A DNA stretch of 8,875 nt from assembly GCA_048498415.1 (NCBI GenBank), contig JBEHYA010000084.1, forward strand, positions 1-8,875, read 5' to 3'. The stretch is from JBEHYA01 sp048498415. GTDB taxonomy: Bacteria; Pseudomonadota; Alphaproteobacteria; UBA9219; RGZA01. A program made the translations under genes and the position numbers. Below the pieces are notes generated by a model. That model ran no database searches. It was not told the DNA's origin and was given only the letters and a program-made list of their open reading frames with translations. Of the stretch, positions 1-5,202 are shown in pieces. Each line of letters begins with the position of its first letter. Within the stretch, counting starts at the first letter, position 1.

Positions 1-48
1 AGGCTACGGTGGGCGAGTGCGCCATATAACGATTTTTTGGCTAACTCG

Positions 49-77
49 TCCGCCGAAGCCCATAGGGCGAAGGCGGA
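49..77. repeat. Imperfect palindrome abutting the tRNA-Asp 3' end
   Basis: Outer arms TCCGCC (49-54) and GGCGGA (72-77) pair perfectly. Inner arms GCCC (58-61) and GGGC (65-68) close on an ATA loop, with GAA facing GAA in between. It touches the CCA end of the tRNA, so it would form the tRNA trailer hairpin on the minus strand. No T-run follows immediately, so it is not a clean intrinsic terminator. The form resembles a dispersed REP-type palindrome, but only one copy lies in this window. The flanking bases 1-48 hold nothing recognisable. Confidence 0.55.
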
Positions 78-154
78 TGGCGCGAGTGACCGGACTTGAA
101 CCGGCGACCTCCTGCGTGACAGGCAGGCGCTCTAACCAGCTGAGCTACACCCGC
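78..154 (-). tRNA. tRNA-Asp (anticodon GTC)
   Basis: Read on the minus strand, this is a complete cloverleaf. The acceptor arms GCGGGTG and CACTCGC pair with one G-U, the D arm contains AGCTCAGCTGGTTAGAGC, and the anticodon stem is CCTGC/GCAGG around loop CTGTCAC, giving anticodon GTC. The T arm contains GGTTCAAGTCC. The discriminator is G, as expected for tRNA-Asp, and CCA is encoded at 78-80. It delivers aspartate to GAU/GAC codons. It lies divergent to greB. Confidence 0.97.
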
Positions 155-168
155 AATTGGGTGGCGCT

Positions 169-197
169 TTATTAAACCAAGAGTTTTCAAATGTCTA
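169..197 (-). promoter_or_regulatory. Candidate promoter for tRNA-Asp
   Basis: On the minus strand TAGACA (197-192) matches the -35 consensus at five of six positions. It is followed after 17 nt by TAATAA (174-169). An overlapping TTTAAT (176-171) fits the -10 better but at a 15-nt spacing. An AGCGCC stretch follows the -10, like the GC-rich discriminator of stable-RNA promoters. The call is by motif only; it overlaps the candidate greB promoter on the other strand. Confidence 0.35.
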
Positions 198-212
198 TAA
201 GCAAAATATAAG
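184..212 (+). promoter_or_regulatory. Candidate sigma-70-type promoter for greB
   Basis: TTTTCA (184-189) and TATAAG (207-212) are separated by 17 nt and match the -35 and -10 consensus at four and five of six positions. Transcription would begin near 219 and give a leader of about 20 nt before ATG 241. This would also rule out the TTG at 157 as the greB start. Confidence 0.45.
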
Positions 213-240
213 CTTGCTTCTTAAGAGAAAGCCCCATTTC

Positions 241-804
241 ATGGCCCCTCCCATGAGCAAAGCCTTTACCAAAGAAACCGACGCCGAAGACGAGCTGGAC
301 GAGCCCGCCGACGCCCTGCCCGCCGGCCAGAAGAACTATATGACCCCGGAAGGCTTCGGGGCCCTGCAAACCGAGCTCCGCCAGCTTTTGAAGGAAGAAC
401 GGCCCAAGGTGGTCGAGACCGTCAGCTGGGCGGCCGGCAATGGCGACCGCTCGGAAAACGGGGATTATATCTACGGCAAAAAGCGCCTGCGCGAGATCGA
501 CCGCCGGGTGCGCTACCTCACCAAACGCCTGGAAAGCGCCGAGGTGGTCGAGCCCAAAAACCAGAAAAACCGGGAGCAGGTCTTTTTTGGTGCAAGCGTT
601 ACCTACGCCCGCGAAAGCGGTGAGACGCAAACCGTAAAGCTGGTGGGCATCGATGAAGCCGACATGGCGCACGGCAAGGTGAGCTGGCTAGCCCCCATCG
701 CCCAGGCGCTCCTCAAGGCACGTAAAGGCGACGAAGTAAAACTCCGCACACCCGCCGGTGTGGAGCTCATCGAGGTATTGGATATAAAGTACAATATCGA
801 TTAA
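241..804 (+). CDS. greB: Transcription elongation factor GreB
   Basis: GreB binds the secondary channel of backtracked RNA polymerase and stimulates cleavage of the extruded RNA 3' end, rescuing stalled complexes in the cytoplasm. From ATG 241 the protein has 187 aa. It has an acidic N-terminal extension (about 1-32), a coiled-coil finger (about 33-107) and an FKBP-like C-terminal domain (about 114-187). The tip motif GDRSEN carries the family's acidic residues D69 and E72. The run KKRLREIDRRVRYLTKR and the later VFFGA are close to E. coli GreB and distinguish it from GreA. Purine-rich AGAGAAA (224-230) precedes ATG 241. ATG 253, giving MSKAFTKE, is a real alternative because I recall alphaproteobacterial GreB proteins starting there. 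The frame is open back to TTG 157, but that codon borders the tRNA and has no support. The gene stands alone. No terminator is evident downstream. Confidence 0.95.
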   Translation: MAPPMSKAFTKETDAEDELDEPADALPAGQKNYMTPEGFGALQTELRQLLKEERPKVVETVSWAAGNGDRSENGDYIYGKKRLREIDRRVRYLTKRLESAEVVEPKNQKNREQVFFGASVTYARESGETQTVKLVGIDEADMAHGKVSWLAPIAQALLKARKGDEVKLRTPAGVELIEVLDIKYNID

Positions 805-841
805 GCATCGGCTCCATCGCCTTCGCGCCCGCAGCAAAAAA

Positions 842-930
842 TTCACATTTAATTCCCGCCCGCAAGCATAAATCCGCTCGCGCACGCACGCGGTTTTGCT
901 AGCCTTTTCGCCAATCCGGCGGCGCGCCGG
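842..930 (+). promoter_or_regulatory. Upstream region of edd: weak promoter match and leader hairpin
   Basis: The greB-edd gap (805-948) holds TTCACA (842-847), five of six to the -35 consensus, with CATAAA (867-872) at a long 19-nt spacing as the best -10; this is weak. A perfect hairpin, CCGGCG (916-921) and CGCCGG (925-930) with a 3-nt loop, ends five bases before the purine-rich ribosome-binding site (AAAAGGAAA, 935-943). It could affect ribosome access to edd. No known riboswitch is recognised. Confidence 0.3.
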
Positions 931-948
931 GAGCAAAAGGAAATTCTC

Positions 949-2844
949 ATGGCCGATGTTATTCCAGAAGTTCAGGCGATCACGGATCGTATCACTGAAC
1001 GCAGTAAGCCCACACGCGAAGTTTATCTGGATCGCATCTCCCGTATGATCAGTACAACACCGCGCCGCATGGCGTTGCCCGATCCGTGCTTCGCCCACGC
1101 AGCGGCCGCCTGTACCTACAAAGATCGCCTGACGCAACCGCTGCCGCAGCTTGGCATCATCACAGCCTATAACGACATGCTCTCGGCCCATGCGCCGTAT
1201 GAAACATATCCGCAAATTCTTCGCGACGCGTTGGCGCCCTTAGGCATCGTGGCGCAAGTGATCGGCGCTACGCCGGCGATGTGCGATGGCGTGACGCAAG
1301 GTGAAAACGGTCCGGGGAACGACGGGCTGCCTTCGCGCGATGATATTACCGCGGCCGTCATTGTGGCGCTGGCGCATAATGTGGCCGATGCCGTCGCCTA
1401 TTTAGGCGTATGCGATAAAATCGTGCCGGGGTTACTGACCGGCGCGCTTCTGCACGGTCATTTACCAAGCATTTTCATTCCCGCGGGCCCGATGCCCAGC
1501 GGCATTTCGAATGATGCAAAAAACAATGCCCGCCAATTATTTAAGATGGGCAAGATTGATAAGTTAGAGCTTAGGGCCAGCGAAATGCAGGCCTATCACA
1601 CGCAAGGCACCTGCACATTTTATGGTACCGCCAACACCAACCAGATGCTGATGGAGATCATGGGTCTGCATTTGCCGGGCGCCACATTCTTTAATCCGCA
1701 GGATTTAATCCGCGAATATCTCACGCGTGAAGCGGCGCGGCGTGTCGTCAGCCAATGGGCAGGCGGCAATAATTTCACACCGATTGGCCATGTTATCGAT
1801 GAACGCGCCGTTGTGAATGGCCTTGTGGGTTGGGCCGCTACCGGCGGTTCCACGAACCACGAACTGCATATTCCTTCCTTCGCGCGCGCGGGCGGTATCT
1901 GGGTTACCCGTCAGGATCTGGACGATATCAACCGCCTGGTACCGCTGATTGCCAGCATTTACCCCAATGGCAAAGCCGATGTGAATGATTTTCAGCGCGT
2001 CGGCGGCATGGCATTTCTTATCAACGAACTGCTTAACGCCGGCCTGTTGCATGAAGACGTCAAAACGGTCAATGGAACGGGGCTGTCGGCCTACACGCAC
2101 CCGGTGGAGCTGGAGAAAACGGAAGAAAAGACCCTTGTCTATCTGCCCACGCCCAAAAAATCGGGCGACGAAAATATTCTGCGCCCTGTTTCCAACCCGT
2201 TCCGCCCCGAAGGTGGCATGCGGCATTTAACCGGCAATCTAGGCAGCGCCATTGTGAAGGTCAGCGCGATCAAGCCCGAGCATCAGATCATCGAAGCGCC
2301 GGTGCGCGTTTTCCACACGCAGGAAGAATTCAAGCTTTTCACCAAAAACTTTGAAGAGACAGTCAAGACTGTCAACGACATGGGCGGCATGATCGCCGTG
2401 CTACGCTTCAATGGCCCCGCCGCGAACGGCATGCCGGAACTCCATAAACTGATGGAAATATTGGGCACCCTGCAGGATCACGGCAAATGCAAAGTCGGCC
2501 TGCTCACCGATGGCCGCTTATCGGGCGCTTCCGGCAAGGTCATGAATGCCATCCATCTCGTACCGGAAGCCATGGATGGCGGCCCCATCGCCAAGTTACA
2601 AGATGGCGATATGGTACGCATTGATGGTGTTAATCGCGCCGTCGATTATATTGGCGACATCGATGCCTTTATGGCCCGGCCAAACGCTACCGAAGATTTC
2701 GCGTATTTACGCGAGACTCCCGAATGGCCGCTTATCGACGCCTACCGTGACCGCGCCCTGCCCGCCGATCAAGGCGCCAGCCGTATTCGCTACGACTACA
2801 CGCCCGCGCGCAAAAAGGCCGCCGCTACATTGGAAAACGCTTAA
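949..2844 (+). CDS. edd: 6-phosphogluconate dehydratase (Entner-Doudoroff pathway)
   Basis: This cytoplasmic Fe-S enzyme (EC 4.2.1.12) dehydrates 6-phosphogluconate to 2-keto-3-deoxy-6-phosphogluconate, which Eda then splits. It belongs to the IlvD/Edd family. It has 631 aa against about 603 in E. coli. Recognisable blocks are TAYNDMLSAH (72-81), AMCDGVTQG (C112), GVCDKIVPG (C155), GTCTFYGTANTNQM (C222), GGSTNH and TDGRLSGASGK (520-530). By position, C155 and C222 match the E. coli [4Fe-4S] ligands 154 and 221. The GTCTFYGTANTNQM block favours Edd over dihydroxyacid or xylonate dehydratase. ATG 949 follows AAAAGGAAA at good spacing, and the N-terminus aligns with E. coli Edd. Residues 119-133 are odd: GLPSRDD replaces the usual MELSL-type segment and looks more like IlvD. 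No eda, zwf or pgl is adjacent, so the rest of the pathway must lie elsewhere. Confidence 0.95.
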   Translation: MADVIPEVQAITDRITERSKPTREVYLDRISRMISTTPRRMALPDPCFAHAAAACTYKDRLTQPLPQLGIITAYNDMLSAHAPYETYPQILRDALAPLGIVAQVIGATPAMCDGVTQGENGPGNDGLPSRDDITAAVIVALAHNVADAVAYLGVCDKIVPGLLTGALLHGHLPSIFIPAGPMPSGISNDAKNNARQLFKMGKIDKLELRASEMQAYHTQGTCTFYGTANTNQMLMEIMGLHLPGATFFNPQDLIREYLTREAARRVVSQWAGGNNFTPIGHVIDERAVVNGLVGWAATGGSTNHELHIPSFARAGGIWVTRQDLDDINRLVPLIASIYPNGKADVNDFQRVGGMAFLINELLNAGLLHEDVKTVNGTGLSAYTHPVELEKTEEKTLVYLPTPKKSGDENILRPVSNPFRPEGGMRHLTGNLGSAIVKVSAIKPEHQIIEAPVRVFHTQEEFKLFTKNFEETVKTVNDMGGMIAVLRFNGPAANGMPELHKLMEILGTLQDHGKCKVGLLTDGRLSGASGKVMNAIHLVPEAMDGGPIAKLQDGDMVRIDGVNRAVDYIGDIDAFMARPNATEDFAYLRETPEWPLIDAYRDRALPADQGASRIRYDYTPARKKAAATLENA

Positions 2845-2880
2845 CCCCCGTAATCCCGGCCTTTTTCCGCCTAATTAGGT

Positions 2881-2979
2881 TTAGCGTTTATCGCGTATTG
2901 CCCCGGCGCAATCATGGATGATCTGGCCGTGCAGCCAGCCGCAAAAGCTGGCCTGCGACCAGAAGCCAAACTTTAAATC
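2881..2979 (-). other. In-frame 32-codon extension beyond the TGA of the next gene; internal hairpin
   Basis: After the TGA at 2980-2982 the same minus-strand frame stays open for 32 codons to a TAA at 2881-2883. The would-be peptide includes FGFWSQASFCGWLHG. A hairpin lies inside it: GCCAGC (2934-2939) and GCTGGC (2947-2952) with a 7-nt loop. A plus-strand mini-ORF of 20 codons from ATG 2914 has no ribosome-binding site. This may be ordinary intergenic DNA, since 32 open codons are not rare by chance. The rest of the edd-downstream gap holds only a perfect palindrome, CCTAATTAGG (2870-2879). Confidence 0.25.
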
Positions 2980-3468
2980 TCAGCCCTTCTTCAGCGCGCC
3001 GAAATTAAACGCATAGCCGCGAATGCGGTCCATACTCGCCTGGCGCGTGGGCTCGTCCTTCGCTTCAAGGCCGCGCAGATCGTTCAGCAGCTGGGCGACG
3101 TCATCGTATTTTTCGTCGTTGAATCCCAGAACGCCCGACAGTTCTTCCGTCAGGCCAAGCGTGGCCGCATACAAATCATCGCAATGCTGCGGCATTTTCT
3201 TGACATATTCGGCAATAAAAACATCGCGCTGTTTCGGCTTCAGCTTATGCGCCGACTTGAATTTACCGCGCAGGCCATCCACGCCATCCTGCATTGGCTT
3301 CACCTTGGCCTGAAACAGCGCGCGATCAGCAGCATAGGCTTCTTCGCCATACATCTCGGTCGCATACTTCAACGCCCGCCCCATGGCCATAGTAATCACA
3401 TCCCACTTCGGCCCGAACAGCGCGGCCTGGGCATCAATGGAAAGAACGGGGGTTTCGTGGTGGGACAT
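2980..3468 (-). CDS. Hypothetical protein, 162 aa, helical and soluble
   Basis: I do not recognise this family. The start is well supported: AAGGA (3479-3475) sits six bases before ATG 3468, with a CATAAT hexamer further upstream but no clear -35. The protein has no signal peptide or membrane segment. It looks largely alpha-helical and is rich in Lys, Asp and Glu, with one Cys (C96, in PQHCDDLY). Segments such as KWDVITMAMGRALKYATEMYG (around 21-41) read as amphipathic helices. It is the only complete gene in the window that ends in TGA. The same frame runs 32 more codons to a TAA. It lies on the minus strand downstream of tRNA-Val, converging on edd, with no operon partner. Coding status is supported by its ribosome-binding site and codon pattern; its function is unknown. 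Confidence 0.8.
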   Translation of the reverse strand: MSHHETPVLSIDAQAALFGPKWDVITMAMGRALKYATEMYGEEAYAADRALFQAKVKPMQDGVDGLRGKFKSAHKLKPKQRDVFIAEYVKKMPQHCDDLYAATLGLTEELSGVLGFNDEKYDDVAQLLNDLRGLEAKDEPTRQASMDRIRGYAFNFGALKKG

Positions 3469-3528
3469 AGAAATTCCTTAAAATATGATTCTAAAATTAT
3501 GCGCACTTTCATCCGAGCGGTTGCGCAC

Positions 3529-3549
3529 CCCGCGCTTTTCAAGCGCGGG
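3529..3549. terminator. Strong GC-rich hairpin downstream of the tRNA-Val cluster
   Basis: CCCGCGCTT (3529-3537) and AAGCGCGGG (3541-3549) form a perfect 9-bp stem with a 3-nt loop. It lies between the duplicated tRNA fragment and the 162-aa gene, so it may end the tRNA-Val transcript. No T-run follows on either strand, so a role as a classic intrinsic terminator is uncertain. A second GC-rich hairpin with a similar loop, GCGCGC-GAA-GCGCGC, occupies 3612-3626. Confidence 0.4.
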
Positions 3550-3571
3550 CACGCGCAGAGCGAATGATAAA

Positions 3572-3608
3572 AATGGTAGGCGATGACGGTTTCGAACCGC
3601 CGACCCTC
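3572..3608 (-). repeat. Duplicated 3' end of tRNA-Val (37-bp direct repeat)
   Basis: These 37 bases are identical to 3667-3703, an offset of 95 bp. The copy covers the last 35 nt of tRNA-Val, including the T arm, the 3' acceptor strand and CCA, plus two trailer bases. The 58 bp between the copies (3609-3666) do not complete a cloverleaf, so this copy is not a functional tRNA. Duplication of a tRNA 3' end in direct orientation is the signature left by tRNA-targeting integrases. Here no element lies between the copies, so an excision scar, unequal recombination or decay of a tandem tRNA are all possible. Confidence 0.85.
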
Positions 3609-3668
3609 CCCGCGCGCGAAGCGCGCTAACTAAATTCCGAGAGGATTCACGGCGGGTATTACTGGTAA

Positions 3669-3743
3669 TGGTAGGCGATGACGGTTTCGAACCGCCGACC
3701 CTCTCGGTGTAAACGAGATGCTCTACCGCTGAGCTAATCGCCC
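3669..3743 (-). tRNA. tRNA-Val (anticodon TAC)
   Basis: On the minus strand the acceptor arms GGGCGAT and ATCGCCT pair with one terminal G-U. The D arm GCTCAGCGGTAGAGC is intact. The anticodon stem TCTCG/CGAGA holds loop TTTACAC, giving anticodon TAC, which reads GUA and probably GUG. The T arm GGCGGTTCGAAACCGTC is closed with a G-U. The discriminator is A and CCA is encoded at 3669-3671. Its 3' half is repeated downstream, and the anticodon/variable region has a complementary segment in its trailer. Confidence 0.96.
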
Positions 3744-3757
3744 TTAAAAAAAGGATA

Positions 3758-3793
3758 GCGCGCAATCTATCGAATAACCCGGCCTCAATGCAA
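3758..3793 (-). promoter_or_regulatory. Candidate promoter for tRNA-Val
   Basis: On the minus strand TTGCAT (3793-3788) and TAGATT (3769-3764) are 18 nt apart, each a partial match to -35 and -10. GCGCGC (3763-3758) follows directly, like the GC-rich discriminator of stringently controlled stable-RNA promoters. The tRNA begins about 15 nt further on. Confidence 0.4.
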
Positions 3794-3857
3794 GCGATGA
3801 AAAGCCTGCCAAACAAGGGCTTAACCGGCCGGAAAGCATGTTTTAAGGCCTCTTCCC

Positions 3858-3863
3858 TATACT
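3858..3863 (+). promoter_or_regulatory. TATACT -10 element seven bases before a start codon
   Basis: TATACT matches the -10 consensus at five of six positions and lies seven bases before ATG 3871, where no Shine-Dalgarno sequence is seen. Transcription would begin at or next to the start codon, giving a leaderless mRNA. No good -35 hexamer stands upstream, which weakens the call. Confidence 0.45.
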
Positions 3864-3870
3864 TCCCGGC

Positions 3871-4692
3871 ATGGCCACTGCCTTACCCTATACGCCCAGC
3901 CCCATTTTTGTGACAGCGGATCTGCCGCGCATTGAAAAGGAATTTTTTGATGCGACGGCCGATATATCGTTCACGCGCGACCTGTCGCGGCTTTATCCGG
4001 ATGAAGCGTTTGTCAAAGCACATCCCACGCTGCACGGCGGTTATAGTGCCAGCGCCAAAACGCTTGTCGGGCTCAGCCCGTCGCAGGCGGCGGGCGCGGG
4101 AAAAATTTCCTGCACCGACGGCACCAAAACACAAATCCTTGATCCCACCTATTACCGCCTCTTCGCCGGCGTGCATGAAGGCGGGCATCTGATCGCCGAT
4201 TTGCGCTTTCCCGATAAAGTCGCCGCGCTCGATCAAAAAGCCAATGCCATGCTGCCGGGCAGCGGCGTGGAGCTGGGCTTGAAGGAAGACGTGGCGGATG
4301 TAGCGGCGATCATTTACCTCGCCAATAAATACCCCGGCGATAAGCGCCTGCGCGGCTTTATGAACGATCTCGCCAATGCCCGCGCGCTGACAAGCGTGGA
4401 AAACGGCATGAATGCGGTCTATAGCACCGATAAAACCATTCGCGGCGTTTTATCTAATCTGGATAAGCGCGACCCGGAATACTTCAAAGGCGCGAATATC
4501 ACCATGAACGATGCGACGCGCATGGCCTTCGAATATGTCGATGCGCATCTCAACACGGCCGTCAAAAACTTCGACCAGTCACTAAAGATATATGAGGCCG
4601 GGAAAAACGGCACCCCGCTGGCCGATACCCTGGCCCATGTCAAAAAAGACGCGCTGGACGGTATGCGCAACCAGCTTTGTATAAAGCCGTAA
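3871..4692 (+). CDS. Hypothetical protein with HEGGH...ExxxD zinc-metallopeptidase signature
   Basis: I do not recognise this 273-aa protein as a named family. It contains H102-E103-G104-G105-H106, which fits HExxH. E139-D140-V141-A142-D143, 33 residues after H106, fits the ExxxD motif that supplies the third zinc ligand in gluzincins. From this I infer a zinc-dependent peptidase; the inference rests on motifs alone. There is no signal peptide, lipobox or membrane segment, so it is probably cytoplasmic. The region after the second motif is helical. Cysteines occur near ISCTDG and close to the C-terminus (LCIKP). ATG 3871 lacks a Shine-Dalgarno sequence but has a -10-like TATACT seven bases upstream. 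The gene converges on hupB with six bases between the stop codons. It could instead be a catalytically dead or non-enzymatic helical protein. Confidence 0.85.
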   Translation: MATALPYTPSPIFVTADLPRIEKEFFDATADISFTRDLSRLYPDEAFVKAHPTLHGGYSASAKTLVGLSPSQAAGAGKISCTDGTKTQILDPTYYRLFAGVHEGGHLIADLRFPDKVAALDQKANAMLPGSGVELGLKEDVADVAAIIYLANKYPGDKRLRGFMNDLANARALTSVENGMNAVYSTDKTIRGVLSNLDKRDPEYFKGANITMNDATRMAFEYVDAHLNTAVKNFDQSLKIYEAGKNGTPLADTLAHVKKDALDGMRNQLCIKP

Positions 4693-4700
4693 CGCGGCTT
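4684..4700. terminator. Small hairpin spanning the two convergent stop codons
   Basis: AAGCCG (4684-4689) and CGGCTT (4695-4700) form a 6-bp stem with loop TAACG. The structure contains the plus-strand TAA (4690-4692) and overlaps the hupB TAA (4699-4701). It may serve as a shared terminator for the metallopeptidase-like gene and hupB. No clear T-run follows on either side, so it would be weak. Confidence 0.35.
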
Positions 4701-4986
4701 ACTTCTTCCCGCCGTCGTTCACTTCATCTTTCAGCGCTTTGCCTGCTTTGAAGCGCGGGAGGCGTGAGGCTTTGATCTTGATGGTCTCGCCCGTGCGCGG
4801 GTTGCGGCCTTCAGATGCCGCGCGCGTGCGCACTTCGAAGGAGCCGAAACCGACCAGCCGCACTTCGCCGCCACTTTTTAATTGCTTGCTCACAACGTTC
4901 ATGAAGGCATCTACCGCGCGTTCGGCATCGGATTTCGACATCTGGGCGGCATCGGCAACGGCGGCAACAAATTCACTCTTGTTCAT
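4699..4986 (-). CDS. hupB: HU family DNA-binding protein
   Basis: HU is a small basic dimer that binds and bends DNA without strict sequence specificity and compacts the nucleoid. The protein has 95 aa, slightly more than the usual 90. It has the N-terminal helical dimerisation part (about 1-40), GFGSF (46-50) at the start of the sheet, and the DNA-binding arm with RNPRTGE (61-67), where P63 corresponds to the intercalating proline. The C-terminal tail is short and lysine-containing. ATG 4986 is preceded by CAGGGAG at a rather long spacing of about 12 nt. The gene follows lon on the same strand, the classical lon-hupB order. A strong terminator separates them, so it should have its own promoter, but I find no convincing hexamers in the 216-bp gap. 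IHF subunits are less likely given the gene context and overall sequence. Confidence 0.95.
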   Translation of the reverse strand: MNKSEFVAAVADAAQMSKSDAERAVDAFMNVVSKQLKSGGEVRLVGFGSFEVRTRAASEGRNPRTGETIKIKASRLPRFKAGKALKDEVNDGGKK

Positions 4987-5130
4987 TTTAAATCGGGCTC
5001 CCTGAATCCTGCATATCGCGTGGGCAACTGAGCGCCGCCCCGGCGATTGATAAAAACGTATGCGTAAAGATTAAGACCGCCCTTGTGCTATTCGCAAGCG
5101 CGAAAACAGGGAATCTCATTGTTTACGCAC

Positions 5131-5172
5131 AAAAAACGCCCCGGCCACACATGTATTTGTGGGACCGGGGCG
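5131..5172 (-). terminator. Intrinsic terminator of lon
   Basis: On the minus strand CGCCCCGG (5172-5165) pairs perfectly with CCGGGGCG (5144-5137). A further CCACA/TGTGG pairing extends the stem beyond a 2-nt bulge. Six T residues (5136-5131) follow directly. This is a textbook Rho-independent terminator about 30 nt after the lon stop codon, limiting readthrough into hupB. Confidence 0.93.
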
Positions 5173-5202
5173 GTGATTCCGTATTGCTTTTGATTACTAA
5201 AT

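Noticed and set aside
157..240. N-terminal extension of GreB from TTG 157
   Set aside because: The start touches the tRNA-Asp gene, lies upstream of the likely greB promoter, and the extra residues are not part of GreB.
2914..2976. 20-codon plus-strand mini-ORF after edd
   Set aside because: There is no Shine-Dalgarno sequence and no evidence beyond an ATG and a stop; chance is adequate.
3478..3816. 112-codon minus-strand open frame across the tRNA-Val cluster
   Set aside because: It is translated tRNA sequence: part of the peptide comes directly from the tRNA and its duplicated 3' end.
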